Origin: Saprospiraceae bacterium
GTDB taxonomy: Bacteria; Bacteroidota; Bacteroidia; Chitinophagales; Saprospiraceae
Assembly: GCA_016718505.1 (NCBI GenBank)
Contig: JADKDE010000002.1
Location: forward strand, 372,001 to 436,000
DNA: 64,000 bases
Reading direction: 5' to 3'
The position numbers and the translations under genes are program-made. The notes below the pieces were generated by a model. The model saw only the letters and a list, made by a program, of their open reading frames with translations. It searched no databases and had not been told where the DNA came from. This document shows, piece by piece, positions 9,556-18,048 of this stretch (position 1 is its first letter; each line of letters starts with the position of its first letter).

Positions 9556-10147
9556 GCCTAAACTCATAGTAATTGCAGGTCCAAATGGCTCAGGGAAAAC
9601 TTCTGTAACTACTCAAATTCTCAAACACAAATGGGTGGAAGGCTGTGTATATATCAATCCTGATAATATAGCACAAGAGCGGTTTGGCGACTGGAATTCG
9701 CTCGAAGCAGTGATGGATGCGGCCCAATATGCCACAGAACTACGCGAAAACTGCTTGCAAAAGCGAGAAAGCTTTATTTTTGAAACTGTTTTTTCTGCCC
9801 TGGAGAAGGTGGATTTTATACAAAAAGCGAAGGAAGCAGACTTCTTTATTCGTTTCTTTTTTGTAGGTACAAATCACCCTACTATCAACGCAAGCCGAAT
9901 TGCTCATAGAGTTATGGAAGGAGGACACGATGTGCCTATTTCCAAAGTAATAAATCGTTACTACAAGGCAATCAATAATGCTTGCCTTATTGCACCGATT
10001 ATAGATAGGCTTTATGTGTATGACAATTCAATTGAATACGCACCAGCTACCTTGCTTTTTAGAGCCAATAGTGGCATTCTAGAAAAAGTTTACTCTAATA
10101 TAAATGAGTGGGCATTGCCTATCTACAAAGTACTTGAAAAAGAGTGA
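9542..10147 (+). CDS. Zeta-toxin-like P-loop kinase
   Basis: 201 aa P-loop ATPase of the zeta toxin / AAA_33 type. Classical zeta toxins phosphorylate UDP-N-acetylglucosamine and block peptidoglycan synthesis. Walker A GPNGSGKT at residues 13-20; INPDNIAQERF at about 38-48 and the FETVFS segment match the substrate-side motifs of the family. The RIAHRVMEGGHDVP stretch holds the lid arginines. It overlaps the 65 aa gene by 14 bp. The pair lies between two copies of the dnaG 3' end, indicating acquisition as a unit. Substrate is not proven by sequence. Confidence 0.85.
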   Translation: MDSNKPKLIVIAGPNGSGKTSVTTQILKHKWVEGCVYINPDNIAQERFGDWNSLEAVMDAAQYATELRENCLQKRESFIFETVFSALEKVDFIQKAKEADFFIRFFFVGTNHPTINASRIAHRVMEGGHDVPISKVINRYYKAINNACLIAPIIDRLYVYDNSIEYAPATLLFRANSGILEKVYSNINEWALPIYKVLEKE

Positions 10148-10153
10148 AAAAAA

Positions 10154-10328
10154 GCGAAGAAAATTGGGTACCTAATCGACCTCAATAAGTTAAAAATCCA
10201 AGAGGCCATTGACAACAACCAAAAAGAGGATCTTACGGTGGCGATCAAGGTGCAGCAAATGCTCTTCGACATGCGCAACGAGATGCTCCAAGACTTGGGG
10301 AAGGTGGTGATAGGGTAGAGAGGGAGAG
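10154..10328 (+). pseudogene. Orphan duplicate of the dnaG 3' end (direct repeat, downstream copy)
   Basis: Begins six bases after the zeta-like gene stop and repeats 8915-9089. Translated in the dnaG frame it gives the last residues of DnaG with two amino-acid changes (K to M, T to K), then the same TAG. It has no start or upstream part, so it is a relic. Mostly synonymous differences mean both copies evolved as real dnaG ends before they came together. Confidence 0.9.
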
Positions 10329-10354
10329 GACGACACTTTAAAAAAAAATTGTAT

Positions 10355-10861
10355 ATGACAGAATATAAAGTAAAATCAACCGACACGAGGAAATTTAGTT
10401 TGACTCAAAACGACATTATTTTAGGTGACTTGACCTATGAGAAATGGTTTTCGTTTACATCTGAAATCATATTAGCTGACAATTCAAGATATCAAATTGA
10501 ACCAAAAGGATTTTGGGGGACTACAATTGAAGTTAGAGACGAAAAAAATATATTGTTGAACTTTAAAATGAATTGGAATGGTAACATTATAATAAATACA
10601 AAATTTGATAATGTTGAGAATCATTTTGTTTTCAAACCTAAAGGTATATTTAAAAGTACTTATGCTTTATTTGACACAGAAGGACAAGAAATTTTAGTTA
10701 TACAGCCTGACTTTAAATGGAGTAAGTTTAATTATGACTATTGTATTATTACTTCTGACACATTTAACAAATTTGCTAACAATGAACTTTTATTATTGGC
10801 AACAATTCATTGTGCTAACTACTATATGACTATGATGTCAACAATAATAGCAGCAGGGTGA
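10355..10861 (+). CDS. Hypothetical protein, LURP-one/tubby-like barrel suspected
   Basis: 168 aa, no signal peptide. Beta-strand-rich, with repeated short hydrophobic/aromatic strands (YEKWFSFTSEIIL, NHFVFKPKGIFKSTYAL) that remind me of the LURP-one-related barrel fold; this is a guess. The C-terminus is hydrophobic (LLLLATIHCANYYMTMMS). An in-frame TTG lies at 10349, but ATG 10355 is the better start. The gene sits directly after the dnaG-end relic. Confidence 0.6.
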   Translation: MTEYKVKSTDTRKFSLTQNDIILGDLTYEKWFSFTSEIILADNSRYQIEPKGFWGTTIEVRDEKNILLNFKMNWNGNIIINTKFDNVENHFVFKPKGIFKSTYALFDTEGQEILVIQPDFKWSKFNYDYCIITSDTFNKFANNELLLLATIHCANYYMTMMSTIIAAG

Positions 10862-11081
10862 GAATTAGAAAAACTAAGATAGCTACTAACCCCTATAGCC
10901 GACCAGAAACTTACATATAATATAGAATATCAACATAATATGCATATCGTTATAAAATATATGATATTATTGTATTTTTTATTATTTTTAGATATTAGTG
11001 TAGCAGTTCTTTGGCGCATCAACCAAATCGTTAGATGTAGGCCGAGTGAAAGTGTGTGCAATAAATAATCAAATCTATAAC

Positions 11082-11837
11082 ATGAGAATTTTAATTACTA
11101 TCTTCATTACATTATTTTTCCTTCTTGAAATAAATGCTCAGAGATTCTATTGTTGGGCGATTGAAGGTTTAAATATTAGAGATAAACCATCTCCTACTGG
11201 AAAAGTATTAGGTAAACTAAAGTATGGTGAAAGTCTTGATATTGATTTGAGGAAAACTGAATTTTCAAATTATTATAAAGAATTGTTTCTTGTAGGGGAA
11301 ATGGAGGATATGAGCGCCGATATTAATTTTTCAGGCTCTTGGTATTATGTAGATTATGAAGGAACCAATGGCTATATTTTTGGTGGATATTTATCTAGAT
11401 ATCCGCCATTTGAAATCCAAAAAATTGGTGACGATATCATTTGTGAACACTTAAATGGCTATTTTAAGCGAAATTACAATTTAATAAGCCATTCTATAGC
11501 TGAGTTTGATTCAAGCTATCATGATAACCAAGTCAGAACTTTTGTCTTTAAAGAAGGCATTATGATGATTGATTCTAATAGTGACAAAGGTATGGGCTAT
11601 GACTTGATATTCTCAGGTATGACTATGAATGAAGCTCTGCTGTTAATCAAATTTGACTTTCAATTGTTTAAATTGCAAAAAAACAAATTACGAAGGACCG
11701 TACTTGAAGGTGATGATTATTATGGGAAAAAAGTATCCTATGACAAGATTGAAATTAACTTCCCAGCACCAAGTGGCAGCATCACAATAATCGACACTGG
11801 TCAAGCTATCATTATTTCAATATGGGGAAGTTGTTAG
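11082..11837 (+). CDS. Secreted SH3b-domain protein
   Basis: 251 aa exported protein. The ATG at 11082 begins a clear signal peptide (MRILITIFITLFFLLEINAQ); an in-frame GTG 36 bp upstream would bury it, so I reject the longer start. After cleavage comes a bacterial SH3-like segment (LNIRDKPSPTGKVLGKLKYG, residues about 30-49), usually a wall- or peptide-binding module. The rest is unrecognised. Precursor and product are AT-rich like the rest of the accessory island. Preceded by 220 bp of AT-rich sequence in which I see nothing else. Confidence 0.65.
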   Translation: MRILITIFITLFFLLEINAQRFYCWAIEGLNIRDKPSPTGKVLGKLKYGESLDIDLRKTEFSNYYKELFLVGEMEDMSADINFSGSWYYVDYEGTNGYIFGGYLSRYPPFEIQKIGDDIICEHLNGYFKRNYNLISHSIAEFDSSYHDNQVRTFVFKEGIMMIDSNSDKGMGYDLIFSGMTMNEALLLIKFDFQLFKLQKNKLRRTVLEGDDYYGKKVSYDKIEINFPAPSGSITIIDTGQAIIISIWGSC

Positions 11838-11980
11838 GAAATGTTAAGATCGTATTTTGTGCTAAGTTGAATCTTTGAATTTGTAACGAATTTTGGTAAT
11901 TAATTAAACTGTAGTTATTAGAATTCCTATAATTTGATAATCACAGAACTGTTTCCTTCAAGTTTTTGCAATAGGCAGAC

Positions 11981-12592
11981 ATGAGTAAAAAAACATTTAT
12001 ACTACTTTTTTTTATTTTACTAGTAAGGCTTACTTATGGTCAAACTATTGAGGTGTTTGACTACAAGCTTTATTCGGAAAAGCTTGCACTTTGTGAATTG
12101 ATCTCGAAATTTGTCGACTCAAATAAAAATTTCGAATACACACATTTCGATTCATCGTTTTATAGCATTAAATCATACGACAACAAAAGTAATATATTTG
12201 GTGACTGGACATTTATTTCAAGAAATGACAGTATAAATCAAATAAGTTGGACATCAATTGAATTGCCAATTACAGAAGAATGGTTTAAAATTCTTTATGG
12301 CCAAGCAGACTCATTAATTAATACCTTTACAATTAAACATGGTCAACCTATAAAGTTTCGGAAAAAGGAAAAGAAATTCTATAAACCGAATCACAAGTTA
12401 TTCCCAACGGAAATAATGAGTGCCACTTGGATAATAGACGAACAAAAACTCAAGGTTGATTTTATTGTCCCAGGGGAACATGATGATTTTTATTATATGA
12501 TCAGAATCCAAAAATTCAAAGACTATTATTGGAAAAGCAAATTATCCACAGGGTGGGATGGATATAAATTCAAATGCAAACATTATACTTGA
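11981..12592 (+). CDS. Secreted hypothetical protein
   Basis: 203 aa, not recognised. A signal peptide (hydrophobic core FILLFFILLVRL, cleavage after TYGQ) indicates export to the periplasm or beyond. The mature part is rich in aromatic residues, Lys and Asp, with no cysteine pair or metal motif. Followed after 12 bp by an F2 repeat. Confidence 0.6.
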   Translation: MSKKTFILLFFILLVRLTYGQTIEVFDYKLYSEKLALCELISKFVDSNKNFEYTHFDSSFYSIKSYDNKSNIFGDWTFISRNDSINQISWTSIELPITEEWFKILYGQADSLINTFTIKHGQPIKFRKKEKKFYKPNHKLFPTEIMSATWIIDEQKLKVDFIVPGEHDDFYYMIRIQKFKDYYWKSKLSTGWDGYKFKCKHYT

Positions 12593-12604
12593 GTCAAAGG
12601 GACA

Positions 12605-12761
12605 TCCCCCTAGATGGCCATAGTCTCTAACTTCAATCCCATATCTTACGAATTTCCAATTCATCATCTTCCCACTATTGTAAAAGTAAGAAAATGTGTC
12701 AAGAGCCTGCAGTAAAAATTCCTAATGTATTGCATCGCAGTTGGAAACTGCGACGATCGTG
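12605..12761 (+). repeat. F2 repeat, full copy
   Basis: Composite of small hairpins: GATGGCCATAGTCTCTAACT-type segment, then TTACGAATTTCCAATTCATC, an AT-rich middle, and the terminal hairpin ATCGCAG...CTGCGACGAT. The same order of elements is seen at 17664-17893 and, inverted, at 44641, 44971 and 47601. Confidence 0.75.
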
Positions 12762-12780
12762 AATATGAATTTTTATACCT

Positions 12781-13206
12781 TTAACAAAATGAAAATTCCA
12801 AACACTTTATATTTTTGTAATCGAAAAAAGGTAAAATCCTTTCGGCATAAAAGGAAAAATCTGGTACATCTAGTGTGTTGAGCATTTTTGGAAATGATAT
12901 TGCAATATTAATTTCTTCAATTTTGACTGCGTTAATTGTATGATTCATAATAATACCTTCATCTAAAATATGTGAGAAACATAAAGGCTTATCACTTACC
13001 TTTTCAACCAAGTTTAATATGAAGTCAGAAATATTTTCTCCGATTTCTAATTTATGATAAAACGGATCGTAATCAATCATGTACGAAAATTGATCTTTAT
13101 TAATAATGAAATCAATTTTATTCTGCGAAAAAAAGTTCCTGTATAGTTCAACTTTGTTTAATGTATCACTATAATATTCTAAACTGATACCAGTAATCTT
13201 ACCCAT
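12781..13206 (-). CDS. Candidate immunity protein (toxin-tip cassette 4)
   Basis: 141 aa soluble protein without recognised domain, acidic and rich in Ile/Phe/Asn, like many immunity proteins. Its ATG is two bases after the stop of a toxin-like C-terminal fragment (13208-13336), the standard toxin-then-immunity order. The immunity role is inferred from position and character. Confidence 0.6.
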   Translation of the reverse strand: MGKITGISLEYYSDTLNKVELYRNFFSQNKIDFIINKDQFSYMIDYDPFYHKLEIGENISDFILNLVEKVSDKPLCFSHILDEGIIMNHTINAVKIEEINIAISFPKMLNTLDVPDFSFYAERILPFFDYKNIKCLEFSFC

Positions 13207-13207
13207 A

Positions 13208-13369
13208 TTATTCTAAAGTTTCAATATATTTAATACCCTTATTATCACAAAAAGTCTTTACATAAGCAGGTATTTTGGTATTGGAAAATAACCAAAATTC
13301 ATACCCATTTTTTGCTGCATCTTTAACTTGTTCTCCCCCGATGGTCGAAGTCTCTGGCTTCGATCCCAT
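13208..13369 (-). pseudogene. Toxin C-terminal tip fragment fused to an F2 repeat
   Basis: The last 43 codons (13208-13336) read EQVKDAAKNGYEFWLFSNTK and end KGIKYIETLE, the style of a polymorphic-toxin C-terminus. Upstream the frame runs straight into an F2 repeat, which supplies an in-frame ATG at 13369 after a stop. So what remains is a 53-codon open frame whose N-terminus is repeat sequence. The rest of the toxin is missing. Too short to be active as a nuclease; it looks like a displaced tip. Confidence 0.6.
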
Positions 13370-13422
13370 ATTTTACGAATTTCCAATTCATCATCTTCCC
13401 ACTATTGTAAAAGTAAGAAAAT
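13336..13422 (+). repeat. F2 repeat, partial copy at the edge of a toxin tip
   Basis: Starts with CCCCGATGGTCGAAG and runs to AAAGTAAGAAAATG, nearly identical to the first 87 bp of the copy at 17664. The terminal ATCGCAG hairpin of the family is absent. It abuts the toxin fragment. Confidence 0.8.
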
Positions 13423-13505
13423 GTAAAATCATTTGTTTTTTCTGCTATCTCTCTACAATTCATTCTACTTAACATCCAAATGGTAAATTATTTGAATTTA
13501 TTTGC

Positions 13506-13931
13506 TTAGGAAGTTTCACCATTAACCCAAATTGTAATATTGTAAGTTATACCCAATCCACCCATTTTTTTCATTTGAGCTGCAGATAAAGAGTCAATGT
13601 AACGCTGTTGCCTATTTTCCAAATCTATTGTATATTCTATATCCAATTGGATTTCAAAACCACCATACTCTTTTATAATTAGAATTTTATCCTCAATAAA
13701 ATTTAAAAGCCAAGTTATTTTTTCATCTGAATCAGACACACTTTCTTCAAAATCTAGATTATTTGGAACTTTTATTACTGCTAAACCGTAACTTTGTTTG
13801 CTTTGAAGTTTGGCATTTTCCAAAGAATTGACATCATGAAAATCTACAAATATATCACCAAATATTGCGATAATTTTTGAAGGGTAAAAATTTTCACCAG
13901 TAATCCAAATTTTACTAACCTTATTAAACAT
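13506..13931 (-). CDS. Candidate immunity protein (toxin-tip cassette 3)
   Basis: 141 aa, acidic, soluble, not recognised. It begins 14 bp after the stop of the HINT-linked toxin tip, in the same direction, which is the place of an immunity gene. Segments such as DSDEKITWLLNFIEDKILII predict a mixed alpha/beta protein. Confidence 0.65.
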   Translation of the reverse strand: MFNKVSKIWITGENFYPSKIIAIFGDIFVDFHDVNSLENAKLQSKQSYGLAVIKVPNNLDFEESVSDSDEKITWLLNFIEDKILIIKEYGGFEIQLDIEYTIDLENRQQRYIDSLSAAQMKKMGGLGITYNITIWVNGETS

Positions 13932-13945
13932 AAATCCAAGTTAAA

Positions 13946-14533
13946 TTATTCAATTTCATCGACAAAATTTACTGTAGGGTGCTCCCATATTTTACCTTTG
14001 TGAGGTCCTGGTTTAGTTACTTTAAATCCAATTCTACCATTTGGACCAGAGCCAACATCGGGATTATCTCCAACCCAATAAGGAAACTGGCTCTTAAATT
14101 TATTAATTTTTTTCTTGACCCAATCGTGAACTTTATCTTCAGCAATACCTAATAAGTCTGCTAGAGCTTTTTTATCTTTTGGAAAAGGACAACTATTATG
14201 CACCAACAAAAACTCCGCACTCTCCTTACTACTTACATAATAATTATGCTCACGCCACACTTCAAAGTTATATACTGGCTCACCTTTATCTCTTAATTTT
14301 CAAGCAATAAATTTCACCACTTTTTCACCAGCTGTCATTACTTGCTCACCAGATTGTAACTCACCTACAGCTATATAAGCATTGCGATCAATGCTAAAAA
14401 TTGGATGACTCGCCGTACAAGTGATCGTATCCCCATTCGCAAATACATAACTCCAAACGTCATCAGAGCTATGCGTAAAAGTAGCTAAAATTTGTGAAAG
14501 ATGGAAGGGAGAATGAAGTCGAGTATTTAACAG
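13946..14533 (-). pseudogene. Polymorphic toxin tip: pretoxin HINT domain plus C-terminal toxin, 5'-truncated, with in-frame TGA
   Basis: Reading the minus strand from about 14533 gives a pretoxin HINT-like domain: DTITCTASHPIFSIDR, then GELQSGEQVMTAGEKVVKF, then an in-frame TGA at 14300-14302. The frame then continues with EPVYNFEVWREHNYYV and LLVHNSC, the classic HINT end. The 80 residues after VHNSC are the toxin domain, including DNPDVGSGPNGRIGF and PGPHKGKIWEHP; I do not recognise its family. The RHS or other carrier upstream is missing and GC-rich repeat-like DNA takes its place. A relic or silent cassette that could be swapped onto a full-length carrier elsewhere. Confidence 0.75.
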
Positions 14534-14540
14534 ACTACCC

Positions 14541-14663
14541 AGCCTATAATCATGGCGATTGCCGCTCCTAGCGGCACCAAGCTATCCGCAGTTTCGCATG
14601 GCTCATCCTCTCCATTGCATTACGAGGACGGCTCTGCCGCTGCTACTATCCCTATCGCGCTGT
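14541..14663 (-). repeat. GC-rich intergenic element, repeat-like
   Basis: About 120 bp, much richer in GC than its AT-rich surroundings, with a perfect GCCGCT/AGCGGC hairpin and GCGCGATAGGGATAG near one end. It resembles intergenic repeats I know from other Bacteroidota, and shares style but not clear sequence with F1. It separates the HINT relic from the immunity gene. Confidence 0.4.
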
Positions 14664-15222
14664 GGTTTATTTCCAAAAGTGCCACCAAGGATTCTTTTCA
14701 CTATGCTTAGCACTATCAGACGTGGCACCGAGCTCATAAATCTCAGTATTGCTAAGGTCGGGCGAAACATAAGTAATATTAGGAAAGTATTTACATATAG
14801 CATTGCCCAAGTCTGTTTCCTTGTACATAATATTTACGTATATTTCGCAATTTTTTTGGTAAAAAATCAAGGCATCCAAACTACCTACTAAATAATCATC
14901 CTTTATTCCGTTAGTGATTCTCGAAATAGCTTTCATTAAAAAATTATAAAATTCTTCATAAATAATATCTCTGAACAAATCAATGTCAATACTAACCCAT
15001 TGTAGTCGTTTAATACCTACTCCGAAGTAAGGATAATCAGGAGCGATCCATGGATAATTATATTTTTTTTCTTGGCAAAGATTAATCCCAAGGAAATCGC
15101 AATCGTCTTTGATATGAAACCAAGTACACACTTCATATTGGTAAAATTTATATTCACGGTTTAAATAATGCAGAAGATCTACAATATCATTATCGTTTAA
15201 TAGATGCTTAGAAAAACGCACT

Positions 15223-16551
15223 AAGACCGTTGCAAAACAATATTTGAAAATTTTATTGCCCTTTCAGAGATCTTTATTACCACTTTAGTGGATTTTGGGG
15301 CCTAATTTTTTAAAACATGAGGCTTTTTTTTAAATTTATTGGCAAAATAATCCAATTTGGGGCTTATTTTCACTATATTTTACCACTGGGCATAATAATC
15401 CCAGGGCTACAGTATAAATTGTATGCCATCGATTCCATGAGGTTTTGGGTATGCATTTTTGCTATCCCTCGGTACCTAGCTACTCCTCCATTAAACCATC
15501 TTTTATACTCCCAAATGTCCTTTCTATTTTGTATCGAGTTTGTCCTATTATTTTATTAAACTTTAATTCCCATTTTGTCAAGGCTTTATTCTTTTTTGCT
15601 TTCTTTAGAATTTGATTCTTCAGATTTTTTGATTTTAATAGGGTTGCATTTTTTTCTGATTGGTAGCCTTTGTCTCCACTTACCCTTGTCCCTGCTGGCA
15701 AGTCCGTACTTTCTAGTACTTCCTCCAAATTACTTATTTCATTTACACTTGCTTTTGTGGTTACTAATCCAAGTATCATTCCTTGTTCGTCTGTAATGGT
15801 ATGTTTCTTATACCCAAACCTCAATTTTCCTGCCTTTTTAACCCAACTTCCTTCATCGTCGACTCCAGGCTTTAATACTTTTTTTATCATCTTTGGTGCC
15901 GATTCTGTCTTTTGTGGATTTTGATTATCTGATTTGTTTTATTCTCGTCCTCCCCTTCCTCTTGTAACGATTCTTCAATTTCGTAGGTGCTTTGTCCCTT
16001 TGGCTTTAATGGGCTGTCGATAATACTGGCATCCACTATAACTCCTGTCTTGACTATTATTTTTTTTGCTTCGAGTTGTTTATTTAAGTTTTTCATTATT
16101 TTATCATATGCTTTTGTTTGTGTCATTATTGATCTAAACCTACTTAAAGTGCTATGATCTGGTGATGATTCATTTAATTGCAAACCACAAAATCTACTGA
16201 AGGATATGCTATCATTGAGCCTATCTTCAATTTCATAATCACTTAACCCGTACCATGTTTGTAGTAAGCTCATTTTAAAAGCAGCAATCCATGATATGCA
16301 GGTTTACCGTAGCACTCATACCTTTGGTATAATGTCTATTAATTAGAGTGGTAATTGGTCTCCAATCAACCAAGGTATTGATTTGATTGAAAAATTGCAT
16401 CTTGACCTTTCTACCTGAGGTCAAATAATCAGCGAATGAGGGAATTTCTTCTTTTTTCATAGCGCTAAAATACAACCTAAATGGCTGATATACAATATTT
16501 TAACTACATTTTATTCCATTTATTTCGCCCTTTTTATCGTGCAACGGTCTT
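15223..16551 (-). mobile_element. IS5-family insertion sequence, 1329 bp, TSD GCACT
   Basis: Bounded by inverted repeats AAGACCGTTGCA (15223-15234) and TGCAACGGTCTT (16540-16551). Both sides carry the direct repeat GCACT (15218-15222 and 16552-16556), a target-site duplication. It encodes one broken transposase on the minus strand. The insertion interrupts an immunity gene after its seventh codon. Confidence 0.9.
15330..16475 (-). pseudogene. IS5-family transposase, three apparent one-base frameshifts
   Basis: DDE transposase of the IS5 family. Fragments at 16275-16475, 15887-16273, 15480-15890 and a last one to about 15330 join into one protein of roughly 370 aa. Family segments: TGKPAYHGLLLLKMSLLQ (after repair), WYGLSDYEIEDRLNDSISF, DHSTLSRFR, the first Asp in VIVDASII, KLRFGYKKH, the second Asp in SGDKGYQS, then RTFGSIKRW. 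The frame breaks fit loss of one base at 16307 (GG to G), 15937-15940 (A5 to A4) and 15501-15504 (A5 to A4). Either inactivated or misread sequence. Confidence 0.85.
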
Positions 16552-16574
16552 GCACTGTATAATCTAATCCCATG

Positions 16575-16865
16575 TTAATACAAATCTAATTTGGAAATTG
16601 CTCCATTTTTAACAATAATTATTTCTTCCAAATTTGGAATTAACCAATCTTTGAATTGCTTTTGTAAAAGAACTACATCACCGCCCCAATTATCTAAATT
16701 AATCACAAATCGATAGGCTTGATGGGTTCTAACAGATTCTTCTATTTCATTTGACCAAAAATTCCTCGGTGAAGAAGCTGACATAGGTGTTTTACAATCA
16801 AAATAATGCCCCTCCATTAGATAATCTGATGTTTTGACATTTGGTAATCGTGGAGGATTTTGCAT
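16575..16865 (-). pseudogene. CdiA-CT-like (CdiA_C) toxin tip, no carrier (cassette 2)
   Basis: 96 codons matching the C-terminal nuclease domain found at the end of CdiA/RHS-type toxins: KTSDYLMEGHYFDCKTP, then AYRFVINLDNW, and the end EEIIIVKNGAISKLDLY. The family is generally described as tRNA nucleases. No carrier, signal or secretion domain is attached, so it is an orphan tip. Its stop is followed after one base by the original ATG of an immunity gene that is split by the IS5-family element. A paralogue of the tip lies at 17431-17668. Confidence 0.7.
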
Positions 16866-16915
16866 GATATCATATCCATTTAATTGTTATTAAGCCAGGC
16901 CTTTCATATTCAAAC

Positions 16916-17431
16916 TTATACAATGTTCTTATCTACAACAACGAAATTATTGTTAATGATGAAATCAAAATATTGAAATACATTCTTATCTGAAAATTCT
17001 TTAGTTACATATAACACTCCTTCTAATCTATAGAACCATACATCATCATAATAAAGCATTAATAAATCAGAATTTGATAATCTGTAAATAATAGAACAAA
17101 CTTTGTTCAAGTTAGAATAAAATATATGATCTTCCAAAGGAGCCTGATATTCTATACCATCAATTATTTCTATATTAGGGTAATAAACCCTCAATGTAAA
17201 GCTTTGAATAGTTTTAAAAAATAAATTGTATTCGATAAAATCTAAAACATCTTTTTTATAATTTGTTTTTTCAGAATAAGACGTGATCGTAAAACCAATC
17301 TCACCATAGTAGTCATAAACTCTGTCATTATTCTCTAAATACATATCACTAAACTCTTCCTTAAATTGGTTTAATAATTCGATGTAATCAATCTCCTTCT
17401 CATTTAGATAAATAAAATATTCTCTAGCCAT
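16916..17431 (-). CDS. Candidate immunity protein (toxin-tip cassette 1)
   Basis: 171 aa, acidic and aromatic-rich, no recognised domain. Its ATG overlaps the stop of the CdiA_C-like toxin tip (TAATG), so translation is coupled and it is the likely neutraliser of that toxin. Not visibly similar to the immunity gene of the paralogous tip, which fits the rule that immunity proteins track individual toxin variants. Confidence 0.7.
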   Translation of the reverse strand: MAREYFIYLNEKEIDYIELLNQFKEEFSDMYLENNDRVYDYYGEIGFTITSYSEKTNYKKDVLDFIEYNLFFKTIQSFTLRVYYPNIEIIDGIEYQAPLEDHIFYSNLNKVCSIIYRLSNSDLLMLYYDDVWFYRLEGVLYVTKEFSDKNVFQYFDFIINNNFVVVDKNIV

Positions 17432-17727
17432 TAGTACAAATTTAATTTAGTAATTACTCCATTTCTTACAGTAATTATTTCTTCTAAGCCATCAATTAGA
17501 CCATTTTTAAAATAATTTTCTAATACAATAAATTCATCCGTCCATGTATCTAAATTTATAACAAAGCGATAGGCTTGTTCTTTTTCTACTTTTTCAACCA
17601 TTAAATGTTTCCAAATTCCATAAGGTGTTTTGTCTGGATTTGGGTGGTAGCAATCAAAATAATGCCCCCCCCGATGGTCGAAGTCTCTGACTTCGATCCC
17701 ATATTTTACGAATTTCCAATTCATCAT
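17431..17727 (-). pseudogene. CdiA-CT-like (CdiA_C) toxin tip fused to an F2 repeat (cassette 1)
   Basis: Residues from GHYFDCYHPNPDK onward (17431 to about 17668) match the same toxin family as 16575-16865: KEQAYRFVINLDTW and EEIITVRNGVITKLNLY align closely. The first 21 residues of the open frame are pure F2 repeat, which provides ATGATG as a start. The toxin's own N-terminal part and carrier are gone. TAATG overlap with the immunity gene downstream. It might still be expressed as a short tip, but no export route is visible. Confidence 0.7.
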
Positions 17728-17893
17728 CTTCTCACTATTGTAAAAGTAAGAAAATAAAGTAATTTTTGATTAACTGCTTTATGGCCGAACATTAATGGGA
17801 ATATTAAAGTTAAGGTAAATATTAAAAAGTGTCAAGTGTCTGGAATTAAAAATTCCAAATGTAATGCATCGCAGTTGCAATCTGCGACGATCG
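17664..17893 (+). repeat. F2 repeat, full copy with a 70 bp insert
   Basis: Starts CCCCCGATGGTCGAAG at the toxin-tip junction. It passes through the CTATTGTAAAAGTAAG segment and ends with GCATCGCAG...CTGCGACGATCG. Compared with the copy at 12605 it holds about 70 extra AT-rich bases in the middle. Confidence 0.75.
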
Positions 17894-17906
17894 TGGGTAC
17901 ACTATC

Positions 17907-18047
17907 ATGAATAACAAAGTTTATGATAATATGAATCCAGATGGTTTGCCAATGCAAGATTTTATGGATAAATTTATTGATGGAGTTGACGCAGATATTA
18001 AGCATGAAGAAATACCATTTGATAAACATATAGATGACTTTAAATAG
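17907..18047 (+). CDS. 46-codon acidic small ORF, possible toxin-tail remnant or small protein
   Basis: ATG at 17907, TAG at 18045-18047, one base before the ATG of the next gene. The product is very acidic (NPDGLPMQDFMDKFIDGVDAD, with the end DKHIDDFK) and unrecognised. Tight spacing argues it is or was translated with its neighbour. It could be the last residues of a lost toxin. Confidence 0.4.
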   Translation: MNNKVYDNMNPDGLPMQDFMDKFIDGVDADIKHEEIPFDKHIDDFK

Positions 18048-18048
18048 T

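Larger units (their letters stand above)
14667..16573 (-). pseudogene. Immunity gene split by the IS5-family element (cassette 2)
   Basis: The 3' part (14667-15222) codes for 184 aa, unrecognised, with aromatic-rich segments such as NREYKFYQYEVCTWFHIKD. Its apparent GTG start lies exactly at the insertion junction. Removing the element and one copy of the GCACT duplication joins it in frame to an ATG at 16573, adding MGLDYT and giving a protein of about 190 aa that starts one base after the stop of the toxin tip at 16575-16865. So the intact gene was the immunity partner of that toxin. Confidence 0.8.

Noticed and set aside
9080..10147. Tyrosine-recombinase integrative element at the dnaG end
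   Set aside because: The layout resembles one, but there is no integrase or excisionase gene and the repeats are much longer than usual att sites; kept only as an analogy.
15480..16475. Programmed ribosomal frameshifting in the IS5-family transposase
   Set aside because: Three separate breaks, none at a classical slippery heptamer with the right frame, and all explained by loss of one base in a short run as in other genes of this window.
13336..17893. F2 copies as a CRISPR array
   Set aside because: Only isolated copies kilobases apart, no regular spacer length and no cas gene in the window.
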